Positions 7,387 to 16,189 of a stretch of DNA of 64,000 nt are shown here, piece by piece. The position numbers and the translations under genes were made by a program. The stretch's first letter is position 1, and every line of letters starts with the position of its first letter. The notes under the pieces are model-generated. The model saw nothing but the letters and a program-made list of their open reading frames with translations, ran no database searches and was not told the DNA's origin. This stretch comes from Bradyrhizobium diazoefficiens (lineage in GTDB: Bacteria; Pseudomonadota; Alphaproteobacteria; Rhizobiales; Xanthobacteraceae): positions 1 to 64,000 of the forward strand of contig NZ_JAFCJE010000012.1 in assembly GCF_018131185.1 (NCBI RefSeq). Reading direction: 5' to 3'.

Positions 7387-9675
7387 TCATGCGGCTGCCG
7401 ATTGCAGCATCATTTGATATTGATGTTGCTGGTCTGAGCAGAAGTCGCCATCGAACGCGTAGAATACGCCATTGATGGAGCCGTCATTGTTGTATTGGTC
7501 CAGAGCAACATGGATGGTTGCGCCGGCAAGGATTTCAGGTCCGGCATGGTTGGAATCGGTCTCGATCCCCGTCTGCCATTCCGTGCTGTTGGCCTTGTGG
7601 CTACCCAGTTCTCCGATGGTCAACGTCCCGTCGTGATTCTTGTCGAAACTCGACAACCACAGGATAGCCTGATCGAGATAGTACTCAGGGCTGTTCGAAT
7701 CACTGGGATCACCGCCCGGATTGCCGGCAAGGAAATTAAGCTCGGTGGCGATCGCGTCACGCGCCAGGTTCCAGCTCATATCCTGCTTCGGCGCGCCGCT
7801 CGAACTGATGAATTTGAGCGCATCGTTGAGCGATATCTTCAGGGATGGGCCGGTGTCGCCCGCCGTCAAGCCGTCACCATTGTCATCACCAAGCAAAATA
7901 TACGGATTGGCGATTAGGGTCTTACCCGACCCAGTTCCGTCGGCGTCGTTGTAAGGCAACAGCTCACCAGCCGGGAAGCAGGGATCGCCGGCATGAGCTT
8001 CGTTTCCGACGATGCCATCCCAGTACGTCCCGCCATTCGTCGGATTCTGCCAGAACCCGGGGGTACGTACACCGGGCCCCTCGATGAGATGATTGCCGAA
8101 GTTCAGATCCTCAGCCACGCCTTCCGTGCCGCTGAGATCGATCCCGCTCGCCATAATGAAGCTGGTCGATCCGTTGAAGGTCTGGGTCCACCCGTTCTGT
8201 TGCTGTTCGTAAACATAGTAGGTTGTACCAGCATCCAGAGCGTCCGGACCGAGTCCGAGGAACGTGTATTTCCCATCAGCATCCGTCAGTGCCGTGGCGA
8301 TGAGTCCATTTGTAGGATCGTTGTCGTCATCGAGATAGATGGTCCACCCCTCGATGCCGAGCTCACCGGCATCCCAGTTTCCATCACCATTGAGATCAGC
8401 AAATTTGTAGCCCGAGATGTCGAACTTCTCGAAGTTCGCAAAATTGAGCCCGCTCTGATCGGCACCCGAGGTGCCGGTGATGACGTAACCGGCCTGGCCC
8501 AGCGTCTGCACATAGCCGTTCGGCAACACCTCGTAGACGGTCTTGCCGGCATAGCCGGTGCCGAGATTGCTGAACGACCAGCTGCCGTCGGCGGCGGTCG
8601 TCGTGCTGACGTCGCCGCCGGTCAGGCCTGCGATGCCGTCCTTCTCGATGTAGATCGTGACGCCACCGAGCCCGGTGTCTTCCGCGTCAATGTTCCCGTC
8701 GCCGTCGACGTCGGTGTACTTGGTGCCCGAGATGTCGAAGGGATTGAAATTTCCGATCGGGTCTACCGTGACGGTTTGACCGACACTGCTAATGGTGACG
8801 GTCTCGAAGGCTCCCGTGGTCTGCGTCTGACCTGCCGGAACGACTTCGTCGATCTGCCAGGTGCCGAGCGGCACACCGTAGAAGGTGTAGTTGCCGTCTT
8901 CATCCGTGAGCGTGGATCGCTCGCCTGCGTCGAGGATGCCATTCTTGTTGGCATCGATGAAGATCGTGACACCTTCGACGCCGTCCTCGCCCGCGTCCTT
9001 GGCCCCGTCTCCATCGGCGTCATTGAACTTCGTGCCGGTCAGCGTTCCCGCCGTCTGCAGATTCCACTCCTCGAAACCACCAGCGGCGACATAGTTTCCG
9101 CCCAGCGAGCCCATGTCGACATAGAGATACATGTAGGTTGTCGCCGGATCGAGGCCGGCAAAATTCGAGACCGGAACCAGGACTGCGTAATCGTCGGTGC
9201 CGCTTCCGGTCGACACTTCACTCAGTTTCAGCGAGACGTCGCCCTGCACGCCGCCATCCATGTCGTAGACGAGGTTCTGAGTGAAGAGCGTCGTGGTGCT
9301 TTCGATCGTTCCGCTGCTCGAGGAATAGATCTTGAACTTGTCCAGCGAGATCTGGCCATCGGGGTTGCTGTTGGCCTCGTTGAGATCGACGCGGAATTCG
9401 TAATACTCGACGCCGTCAACGACGACGACGGGCACCGTGGACAGCAAGACTGTGTGAGTCTTCGATGCGTCGATGTCCTCGTTCGTCGGATCGAGTTGCG
9501 CTCCGTCGTCGGAATTGAACCCTTGCTCGTTTCCGGACTGGGAAGGCGTTGGCTTCAGGGCAAGAAACGTATTGTAGTTGCCCGTGCCCGAACCGATGTT
9601 GGCAGAGTCGAGAAAAATGGCTTCGTTGATAGTGGTTTGCGAACCCGCGGTCGTGAGATCGATCTCTGTAGCCAT
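7387..9675 (-). CDS. SdrD-like/EF-hand-like repeat protein, probable T1SS cargo
   Basis: 762 residues, very acidic and with only two Cys that I can see. The ATG at 9675 has AGGAG seven bases upstream; the TTG two codons earlier is rejected. Residues about 1-215 are a beta-rich domain of no known family. Then come three Cna-B/SdrD-like modules (about 215-320, 320-425, 425-535), each opening with a DxDGDG-type calcium loop (DADGDGAKDAGEDG, DVDGDGNIDAEDTG, DLNGDGNWDAGELG). A fourth part contains RTPGFWQN, DDNGDGLTAGD and a canonical EF-hand loop DKNHDGTLTIGE near 685. There is no N-terminal signal peptide and no RTX nonapeptide array, so export must rely on a C-terminal signal. Immediately upstream of the T1SS genes on the same strand. 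Cargo role is inference. Confidence 0.8.
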   Translation of the reverse strand: MATEIDLTTAGSQTTINEAIFLDSANIGSGTGNYNTFLALKPTPSQSGNEQGFNSDDGAQLDPTNEDIDASKTHTVLLSTVPVVVVDGVEYYEFRVDLNEANSNPDGQISLDKFKIYSSSSGTIESTTTLFTQNLVYDMDGGVQGDVSLKLSEVSTGSGTDDYAVLVPVSNFAGLDPATTYMYLYVDMGSLGGNYVAAGGFEEWNLQTAGTLTGTKFNDADGDGAKDAGEDGVEGVTIFIDANKNGILDAGERSTLTDEDGNYTFYGVPLGTWQIDEVVPAGQTQTTGAFETVTISSVGQTVTVDPIGNFNPFDISGTKYTDVDGDGNIDAEDTGLGGVTIYIEKDGIAGLTGGDVSTTTAADGSWSFSNLGTGYAGKTVYEVLPNGYVQTLGQAGYVITGTSGADQSGLNFANFEKFDISGYKFADLNGDGNWDAGELGIEGWTIYLDDDNDPTNGLIATALTDADGKYTFLGLGPDALDAGTTYYVYEQQQNGWTQTFNGSTSFIMASGIDLSGTEGVAEDLNFGNHLIEGPGVRTPGFWQNPTNGGTYWDGIVGNEAHAGDPCFPAGELLPYNDADGTGSGKTLIANPYILLGDDNGDGLTAGDTGPSLKISLNDALKFISSSGAPKQDMSWNLARDAIATELNFLAGNPGGDPSDSNSPEYYLDQAILWLSSFDKNHDGTLTIGELGSHKANSTEWQTGIETDSNHAGPEILAGATIHVALDQYNNDGSINGVFYAFDGDFCSDQQHQYQMMLQSAAA

Positions 9676-10573
9676 TGCCAAACTCCTGTGATTTCACTCG
9701 TTTTCCGAAGCAATCAACCCGCTGCCGTGGCCAGCCACAGCAGCCTTAGGCGCGCGACCGCGATGCCCGTGAACGCGCGGTTCATAGGCCTTGGAAGAGT
9801 TCATCGATCGCGATGTGCGAGTGGGGTCGCCTGAAATGATCGGCCCAGCTCGAAACCTAAAGTTCTAGAAATTCTTTCACAGCCTCGGCCTCCTGCCGTC
9901 ACGATGGAGGAAGTTCGAATACGTCACGTCCAGCAAAATCCGATCCGTCTATCTTGCTTTGATCGGCCGCTTCATTGCGGTCGAGGCAACAAAAAAGCCG
10001 GCAACGCAAAACGCGTTCCGGCGAATTAAATCCACACTTCGAAGACGCTACATGCACTCATGAATCAAACGCCTGCAAATGCTTCGCATGAAATTGTACA
10101 TGTCGGACAAAACGCGACAGGCACATCCTTTCCAAGAGGTAAATAGTTAATCGTCTTTTGCTCAAGTTGTAAACACCAATTTCCACTTTTTCCCGAGTTC
10201 CATCAAAGGAGTTAACCCAGGTCTGTCCACCGGAAGCTCTCAACTCTGCTGGGAAGCTCGCGGCACCGCCGGGATAAAAAGGACTGCATTCTCCCGCAAA
10301 ACTGCAGTAAATTTGGATTTATCGAATAACTGCGAGCCCGGGCTGGAGCCGCCGAAGGTCGGGAGGCGTTGCCAAAATTTCCAAGGCCGGCGCCCTGGCG
10401 AGGAGGGACCGGATCGGATGCGGCGAGCGTCCCTGACCAGAGGGCAACCGATGCAGGATTGCAACGGACGAGATATCTCGTGCGAAGCAGTCGGCCAAAC
10501 CCACTTGCGGGTTTGACGTTGCCGCCGCTTTTTGCTCTTTTGCAGGACATTGTTTACCCATTTTGGAGCGGCG
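9676..10573. other. Long AT-richer intergenic region
   Basis: About 900 bp with no convincing protein gene. It should carry the promoter for the SdrD-like gene and for the exported protein at 10574. The only strong internal signal is the minus-strand terminator-like hairpin near 9990-10022. A 61-codon minus-strand frame (10058-10243, TTG start) ends 36 bp before that hairpin; it has no recognisable domain or good ribosome binding site, so a small RNA is as likely as a small protein. Confidence 0.45.
9990..10022 (-). terminator. Intrinsic terminator of an unidentified minus-strand transcript
   Basis: Read on the minus strand, GCCGG and AACGC-type arms (5+5 bp with one bulged base, loop of five) are followed by a run of T (complement of AAAAAA at 9991-9996). 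This is the best intrinsic terminator shape in the left region, yet no assigned minus-strand gene lies within 500 bp upstream of it. Confidence 0.65.
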
Positions 10574-10951
10574 ATGCGCAATCTATCAAGCAAGCTTATT
10601 GCGACGGTGGCTTTTGGCCTCCTTCTGGCCGCAGCATCTCGCCCCGCCGCCGCCGCCGACATGGCCCTGCGGGCGTCGCCAGCCGCGGTCGGCGGCTGCT
10701 CGGAGCTCGTCTTTACCTGTGAGAACGGCAGGCAATATCCGCTGTGCCCGATCGCCGTATCGATCGCCGGTGAGGTGGTGACGGCGTCGCTGCGGACCGG
10801 CCACTCCGGCGGCTTGCACGTCCGCATGATCCCGATGGGCGTCGGCTATCGTTATGCGGGTCGCGGCGTGTGGGTCGACGGCTTCCGGGGAAATGCCCTG
10901 CTGAATTTCGGCAAGCACAGCCAGATCGCCTGCACGATCGAGAACTATTGA
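10574..10951 (+). CDS. Small exported protein of unknown function
   Basis: 125 residues; the ATG follows TTGGAGCGGCG, a good ribosome binding site, and starts a clear signal peptide (KLIATVAFGLLLAAASRPAAAA, cleaved near residue 26). The mature part has four Cys (GGCSELVFTC, PLCPIAV, IACTIENY), two likely disulfides, in a compact beta-rich domain of about 98 residues with GHSGGLHVRMIPMGVGYRYAGRGVW. No family recognised. It is convergent with the next exported protein and shares its terminator. Confidence 0.7.
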   Translation: MRNLSSKLIATVAFGLLLAAASRPAAAADMALRASPAAVGGCSELVFTCENGRQYPLCPIAVSIAGEVVTASLRTGHSGGLHVRMIPMGVGYRYAGRGVWVDGFRGNALLNFGKHSQIACTIENY

Positions 10952-10962
10952 TTGGCAGGTCG

Positions 10963-10989
10963 GAGCGGCGCCTTCGCAAGACGCCGCTC
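10963..10989. terminator. Shared bidirectional hairpin between convergent genes
   Basis: GAGCGGCG at 10963-10970 pairs with CGCCGCTC at 10982-10989, with an inner CTT/AAG extension around a CGC loop. It sits exactly between the stops at 10951 and 10998 and can serve both strands. No clear U-tract on either side. Confidence 0.55.
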
Positions 10990-10997
10990 ATTGCGCA

Positions 10998-11252
10998 TTA
11001 GCCCTTGGCGCGGACGACTACCGCCCTGGCACGGGGGTACATATAGGCCTTGGGGTGTACATACACGGGGCAATAGTTCTGGAATTGCTGGAGCTGCCAA
11101 TTCCATTTCCAGCACCCTGACTGGATTTCCGGATCGTAGCCCCAATCGAGCCGGTATGGCTCATCCCCAAGTGGATAGACGCCGCAATGGGCGGCGCCGG
11201 AAACAAACATCAGCGAAACGGTCAGAGCGGTGGCAGCCAGCAATTTTGGCAT
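10998..11252 (-). CDS. Small exported protein of unknown function
   Basis: 84 residues from an ATG with GAGGGCAAC just upstream; the frame's 11 earlier codons are not needed. Signal peptide LLAATALTVSLMFVSGAAHC ends near residue 22. The mature 60 residues are aromatic-rich (YRLDWGYDPEIQSGCWKWNWQLQQFQNYCPVYVHP) with two or three Cys. This WxW and Tyr-rich composition suggests a small extracellular or cell-wall-facing protein. Family not recognised. Confidence 0.62.
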   Translation of the reverse strand: MPKLLAATALTVSLMFVSGAAHCGVYPLGDEPYRLDWGYDPEIQSGCWKWNWQLQQFQNYCPVYVHPKAYMYPRARAVVVRAKG

Positions 11253-11643
11253 GTTGCCCTCAAGTTGTTGTGCCTTAACGTCCAAACTCTGCCAAAGCGC
11301 GAGTTTGCAATCAAGCGTCTAGACGCGATCTTTTGAGGAGGTCTCCAAATGGTCCGAACTGGGGAAGCTGAGCTTGAGGTGCGAACCCTAAGACGGACTG
11401 CCAAGTTGAGTATCTAAGCATCGCTCTCCACTGTAGCTGGTCGCTTTCGCTTCCGTTGCTTCCCATATTCTCTAGGCAAGCGAACTCAGCTCTGAACATC
11501 ATGCCGTTCAACGACACGCTTCGCGCCATCAGGGCTGCCGACCTTCTGTGAATTGGCACGGCCATTCGGGCTCTCGGCCTTCAGCAACGGATGGTCTTCA
11601 AGCCCGAAAACGGGCGCGTCGCCCCGGTCGAGAAGCCCTCTGG
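11253..11643. other. Intergenic stretch without a supported gene
   Basis: About 390 bp. A minus-strand frame at 11311-11565 (84 codons) and others overlap here but none has a ribosome binding site or domain-like composition. No repeat seen. Confidence 0.4.
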
Positions 11644-12264
11644 TCAGCGAGCGAATATCCGTGCGCCACGAGGCCATTTCCGCTGGTCTCCGATCGGACT
11701 GGCTCCGATTTCCCAACCCGCACCCGCCCATATCGCGTCAACAACCCCAAGATCACCCCTACCATCTCGGACAAAAAAAACGTTCGGGCGAGAGTCGATC
11801 TGCAAGGCCCCGCTTTCTCCATTCCCCTGCAGCGACAACAGGCACCAGACATCCCCGAGCTTGGTCTCATTGCGCGCGTTCAGTTCTCCTATGATCTCTG
11901 TGTCACTTGCGGGGCTCCTCAATACGTAGGCTTGCAGGGATGCATCGTCCGTGCTCGCTTCCACCTTGACGGCAAACCGGCGCGCAAAAGTTGCGCCAAG
12001 CCACGAAATCTTCACTCGCGCGCCCGGCGTGATGTTCTCTTTGAAATGTTTCCCGGCAACGAATGCTTCCGTCTGCGGTATCGTGGATGTCGTTGGGGGA
12101 TCGAATGGTTGGCCGGTGTTTCCGGTCAGCGAGCATTCAACCCTCACGTCCGGAACGATTGAACTCGACCGTTGCTTACCAAGCTCCCTATCGTCCGCCA
12201 TCACACCAAGGCTCGACGTCGCCATAATGGTGATGAAATACGGTGTGAACCTTAGGCGGCGCAT
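11644..12264 (-). CDS. Exported protein of unknown function
   Basis: 206 residues with a weak but usable signal peptide (MRRLRFTPYFITIMATSSLGVMA, about 1-23). The body is mixed alpha/beta: VECSLTGNTGQPF, then FKENITPGARVKISWLGATFARRFAVKVEAS, a central DTEIIGELNARNETKLGDVWCLLSL, and a C-terminal VFFVRDGRGDLGVVDAIWAGAGWEIG. Composition and residue periodicity look protein-like along the full length, unlike the opposite-strand frame at 11548-12162. No family recognised. It stands alone in a low-gene-density stretch. Confidence 0.55.
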   Translation of the reverse strand: MRRLRFTPYFITIMATSSLGVMADDRELGKQRSSSIVPDVRVECSLTGNTGQPFDPPTTSTIPQTEAFVAGKHFKENITPGARVKISWLGATFARRFAVKVEASTDDASLQAYVLRSPASDTEIIGELNARNETKLGDVWCLLSLQGNGESGALQIDSRPNVFFVRDGRGDLGVVDAIWAGAGWEIGASPIGDQRKWPRGARIFAR

Positions 12265-12599
12265 AGCGAGCGTCCTTGAATCGACTTCAAGGAAGGTAAA
12301 CCGATCGTTGGGACTGTAAATCGAAGATTAGGTTTCTGGTTAAGCTTAAAGTGAATAACAAAGACGAAGAATAGATTTAGTAAATTGGGAGAGATCTCCA
12401 GCGGCCATTGGCTCCGCGAGCAAGGGTTGACTAGATAAAGCCTCCTGCTCGCTGTCGGTGTGTCGAAGTCTGCGTCGAATGACATGGCTGGATGCAGTAG
12501 CGGCGTAGCTGACCGCTGCTCGCTAGCCGCGGCAAGTCCTGAACTCTGCTGAAAGTACCGACGATCACGCCTAAGACGCGCACAACCCGTGGCTGACTC
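12265..12599. other. Intergenic stretch without a supported gene
   Basis: About 335 bp, AT-rich near 12310-12380. Probably holds the promoter for the 11644 gene. Nothing else identified. Confidence 0.4.
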
Positions 12600-12905
12600 T
12601 TACGTAGCCTCCAACCGTGCAATCGGTTGTTTTGTTCCTGGCGCAATCTGCAAATCTCTTCCTGGGGCAAGAACTGACTGTGAAGGCGCCCGACAGCATC
12701 TCGCTTGTGCGCGAAGAGGATCGCTCCAGCTCCACTGCACGCGCCAGGCTGGATTACTGGTGTAAGCCGGGATACGCCAGAACCAGATCGTCTCATAAAC
12801 ACTGTCGCCGAACCGCTCCACATCTGCATGTCGCGCCGGCCAAAATGCCGCGACTGCGAGAGCAACCGCGAAAACGGGCCCAATTGATACAGCTAACTTG
12901 CGCAT
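12600..12905 (-). CDS. Short exported or degraded ORF
   Basis: 101 codons starting MRKLAVSIGPVFAVALAVAAFW, a good signal-anchor. After residue 30 the sequence is plausible for about 40 residues (VERFGDSVYETIWFWRIPAYTSNPAWRVQWSW) and then becomes Arg/Ala/Gln-rich, as if a frame had shifted. The upstream ribosome binding site is weak. It may be a real small protein or the remnant of a longer one; I lean slightly to a degraded gene. Confidence 0.35.
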   Translation of the reverse strand: MRKLAVSIGPVFAVALAVAAFWPARHADVERFGDSVYETIWFWRIPAYTSNPAWRVQWSWSDPLRAQARCCRAPSQSVLAPGRDLQIAPGTKQPIARLEAT

Positions 12906-13435
12906 TCATAAAATTCCAAAAAAAACGAACATGGTCGCTTCGACCAACATTCCCAAAATATCCTCGGTGTTCCTGTAGTTGAACACCCCTTTCCAGATTT
13001 GGAAATCCGGAGCTTTACGGCTTCTCGACCAGCCCCCCAGAATTATCTGGACCAGCATCCGGCAGCTAGCGGGACTAATGCAGCGTGACTAGTAGACGTA
13101 GGAAATCGGTCAAAGCAGTCGCCATGATGCTGCCAGTCCGAGCTAAGGCGACGGCTCGAGGCAGCATCGGCTAGTGCGCCTGCTCATAAGAGTCGGTGCG
13201 GTGAGAGCATTTGATGTCTGTCGCACCCCAAACTGAGGTGCGGAAGAGACTTCAATTGAGGTCCGTTGCGCTATACGCAGCCTCGGCAGGCGTCCGGTGA
13301 TGTGTCGGCCACTTTATGGTGAAAGAGATGATCGCCTGCTTTAAAAAGCAAAGCTGACACTATGAACTAATAAAGCAGCCGTGTAGCTCGCACGACTGCT
13401 TCCTGAATTGAGTCCGATCTAATCAATGAGGCGGA
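12906..13435. other. Intergenic stretch without a supported gene
   Basis: About 530 bp with many stops in all frames and no hairpin, repeat or RNA structure that I can support. The base composition is closer to balanced than in neighbouring genes. Confidence 0.45.
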
Positions 13436-13708
13436 TCAGTAAGCCCTGCGAAGCACCGGTCCCGTCGGCGCGCAGACGCGATCGAAGTACCAGCCGTAGG
13501 GTGTCTCCACACGGACGATCGGGCAGCGGCGCCGCGGCACATAACGTTCGGGATAGGGCTGTGCCCAGAAGGTGACGGGCATCGTCTGGCCATTGCCTGC
13601 CAGCAGCGCCGTCGCGCCGGCTATCGGGATGCCGGCGTTTGCACCACTGACCGCCGCGAAGGAAGCGACCATCGCCAAAACGCTGAGCGGCGCAACCGTT
13701 TTGAACAT
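13436..13708 (-). CDS. Small exported protein of unknown function
   Basis: 90 residues; the ATG at 13708 has GGGAG seven bases upstream, whereas the frame's 25 earlier codons do not resemble a signal. The signal peptide (KTVAPLSVLAMVASFAAVSGANA) is cleaved near residue 25. The mature part is short and beta-rich with WAQPYPERYVPRRRCPIVRVETPYGWYFDRVCAP, where the two Cys probably pair. Family not recognised; it lies 102 bp downstream of the polysaccharide export gene on the same strand. Confidence 0.62.
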   Translation of the reverse strand: MFKTVAPLSVLAMVASFAAVSGANAGIPIAGATALLAGNGQTMPVTFWAQPYPERYVPRRRCPIVRVETPYGWYFDRVCAPTGPVLRRAY

Positions 13709-13809
13709 TCGTAAAGCTCCCTTCACTCCAAGATGACTATTCGAATCCAACCGCGCAATACGCCAATAAAGCCCCGGTGCCATCGCGTTTGGTCGATCAA
13801 GTCGGCGCC

Positions 13810-15015
13810 TTACGGCGCCAGCTTGACGTTGTTGCGGAAGATCAGGGCGTCGTTGGAGAGGTTCACGGCATCGCTGCCGGTCGCCATGATCACCCGCATG
13901 TAGCTCAGGAACTTGGAGACTTCGACGTTGCGCGAGTTCGAGACATAGATGATGTCGCCGTTCTTCATCATGACCTTGGTGGCCAGGAAGAAGCCGCCCG
14001 GATCGCGGAAGTTGACGTTGAAGATGACCGGGATCGTCTCGGTCGTGTACTTGCTCACGTCGATGCCGAGTTGGGCAGCAACGTCGCGCGGCTCGCGGCG
14101 ATAGAGATACACGGCAGCCGGATCGGCCTGACCATCGAGGAGACCACCGGACTTGCCGACGGCTTCGCCGAGGTTGATGCGCCAGGCATCGAAGTTGAAC
14201 TCGCCGCTCTGTCCGCTGGCGCCGAACGCCATGAACTTCTGCTGCTCGCGATAGACGTAGATGCTGTCGTCGGGACGAACATAGACGTTGTTCTCGGGCG
14301 CCATCACGAGATTTTCGAACGGCACGGTGGCCCGGCGTCCACCACGCTCCAGCATGACCCAGGTCTCGAAGCCCTGGCCCTTGATGCCGCCGGCGCGCGT
14401 GATCGCATCGAGCACGCGATCCTTCGCGCCCGCCGCGCTCGCCGGATAACGCGCCGGCGAATTGACTTCGCCGAGCACGCTGATCAGCTGGGTCCGCTGC
14501 GAGGACATCGAAACCACCGCCTGCGGTTCGATCGCGCGGTTGCCGATCTTCTCGATGATCGAGCGCTGGATTTGGACTGCCGTCAGACCCGCGGCCTTGA
14601 TCTGGCCGGCATAGGGAACGGTGATGAAGCCGTCATTGTCGACCGACTGATCCGGGATCGTCACATAGTTGCCCGGGCGAACGCCGGCTTCCGCCGGGAT
14701 GAACAGACCGCCTGCGGCGGCTTCGAAGATGGTAACGCTGACGACGTCACCGATCCCGAACACGATGCTGGCCGGCGGCCGCTTGTCCGTGAACGCACCG
14801 GCGAGCCCCTTGGGTTCGTGGGTGTGCAGAATCTTTACGGTAGCCGGATTGAGCGGCACCAGCTCGTAAGCCGGCGCGTTTTCAGTCTGAATCTTGTTGT
14901 TAACGTCATCCGTCAGCGGACCGGAGCCGGGATTGGTTGAGCACGCTCCAAGCGCCAAAGCGACGGCCAGAAACACGGGCTTTAATACATAGGTCTTGGC
15001 AACAACAGATGACAT
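13810..15015 (-). CDS. Wza/BexD-type outer-membrane polysaccharide export lipoprotein
   Basis: 401 residues. A signal with lipobox (AVALALGAC, Cys about 25) is followed by the polysaccharide biosynthesis/export domain (about 80-190: FGIGDVVSVTIFEA, DGFITVPYAGQIKAAGLT, SVLGEVNSPARYPAS) and SLBB-like repeats (about 190-370: VLDAITRAGGIKGQGFETWVML, NVYVRPDDSIYVYR, MMKNGDIIYVSNS). This family forms the octameric outer-membrane channel for capsule or exopolysaccharide. The SLBB part and lipobox together make the family assignment firm. No glycosyltransferase, tyrosine kinase or flippase gene is nearby, so the polymer it exports is unknown and the partners must be elsewhere. Confidence 0.9.
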   Translation of the reverse strand: MSSVVAKTYVLKPVFLAVALALGACSTNPGSGPLTDDVNNKIQTENAPAYELVPLNPATVKILHTHEPKGLAGAFTDKRPPASIVFGIGDVVSVTIFEAAAGGLFIPAEAGVRPGNYVTIPDQSVDNDGFITVPYAGQIKAAGLTAVQIQRSIIEKIGNRAIEPQAVVSMSSQRTQLISVLGEVNSPARYPASAAGAKDRVLDAITRAGGIKGQGFETWVMLERGGRRATVPFENLVMAPENNVYVRPDDSIYVYREQQKFMAFGASGQSGEFNFDAWRINLGEAVGKSGGLLDGQADPAAVYLYRREPRDVAAQLGIDVSKYTTETIPVIFNVNFRDPGGFFLATKVMMKNGDIIYVSNSRNVEVSKFLSYMRVIMATGSDAVNLSNDALIFRNNVKLAP

Positions 15016-15680
15016 GTATCGCGTCCGAGGCTCCTCAGCTGACGTAAATTGGTACGGCGGCGCGGGCAGTGCGACAAGCGTTCCAGGGTAGTTGGGTGGC
15101 GATCCATCAGCCGCTGTTGCCTGTGGGCCACTGTTTGGCTGTTAATTCAGCCCTTTGTGACTATTTGTTGTGTTTCGTGTGTCCAGTCGGCGCGCAAATC
15201 GCCCAAGTCAGGGCTGCGATGCGGCGAGGCGCGGCTTCGTCATCTTCTGCTAGGGCTGGATTGTTAAGCGGTGTCCGGCCGTCTTTCGATGTTGGCAGGT
15301 TCCCTCCTATCGTGAAGACAGCCGACCAGTCAGTCCGATCCGGACTTCGCCGGCTTGATTGTCCGGTGCGCGTCGAAGGCCAAGATTGATGTGCTCTGGC
15401 CTCAATCCGGGGCCTCGCCCTCCGCAGAGCCATCCGAAGGTCCTGATGGCGGCGGTGCTATTGCGCGATGAGGTTCAGGCCCTTGCCGCCGGAAAATGGC
15501 AGATGACGCTTCGTTATCTGTTGCCGACAAGAGAAGCACCGGCGAGACAAAGGAAGGGTGCTCTTGAATGGGCCGCGAGAAGCCTTTCATGGCTGCTGAC
15601 AATTTGCGGCCAATAAGCGCAATTTAGTCATACAACTTAAGGGTCTTTTCAGGGGGGGGACCTAGGGTCCGGAGCACGGA
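15016..15680. other. Divergent intergenic region between export lipoprotein and small membrane protein
   Basis: About 665 bp, AT-richer near 15120-15180 and 15600-15650. It must hold promoters for both divergent genes. A run of eight G precedes GGACC-TAG-GGTCC (15658-15670), a 5-bp dyad just upstream of the 15681 gene. No protein frame is credible. Confidence 0.4.
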
Positions 15681-15965
15681 GTGTTTCGGATGATCTCGCT
15701 TTTGATTTTCAGCTTTTTGGCAGGGGCCGCGCTGGGCCAACGCTTTCGCGTCCTGGTGCTGCTGCCACTGACCTTCGTCATGATGCTCGCCGCCATCCCG
15801 GTCGGCGTGATGGTCGATCTCACCGTCCTCGGTAGCCTGAAAGGCGCGGTATTCGCGGTCATCGCTCTCCAGGCCGGCTATCTCTTTGGCTCAGGCGCTC
15901 GCTTTGGCCTTGTTGCCGCCCGAGCCGCCCGCGTCTTCGGTCACCCGGTCAAGGCCACCCGCTGA
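15681..15965 (+). CDS. Small inner-membrane protein, ExoX-like topology
   Basis: 94 residues from a GTG with GGAG six bases upstream; an ATG three codons later is also well placed. Two to three membrane segments (SLLIFSFLAGAALG, VLVLLPLTFVMMLAAIPVGVMV, GAVFAVIALQAGYLFGSGARF) and a basic tail. The layout and the LQxGYLFG...R ending recall the small ExoX-type exopolysaccharide repressors of rhizobia, and the divergent neighbour exports polysaccharide. This is resemblance only; I cannot prove homology. If right, it would tune polysaccharide synthesis after translation at the membrane. Confidence 0.6.
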   Translation: MFRMISLLIFSFLAGAALGQRFRVLVLLPLTFVMMLAAIPVGVMVDLTVLGSLKGAVFAVIALQAGYLFGSGARFGLVAARAARVFGHPVKATR

Positions 15966-16189
15966 CGCTGATCGCGCCGGTCAACGGTGCAACGAGCCCA
16001 CACGCAATCGGTCCAAGGTTTAAGTGTTGGAGAGGCAAGATCCGCTCCGCGCTGGCCAATCGCTCCCGTTGCGAGCCGCTGCTGATCGCGGCCTACGTGC
16101 AGACAACGCCGCAAGGCAAGTCGCTGCTGCTCGAGACCACGACGTGACCGCCCCCCAAATTCAACGAGATCTTGCGGCGGTATTGAATC

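Noticed and set aside
7993..9834. 613-codon plus-strand open frame
   Set aside because: Antisense shadow of the SdrD-like gene; low-complexity Arg/Val/Asp composition and no start signal.
11311..11565. 84-codon minus-strand ORF
   Set aside because: No ribosome binding site, no signal peptide or domain pattern, and overlapping frames of equal length exist; not enough support.
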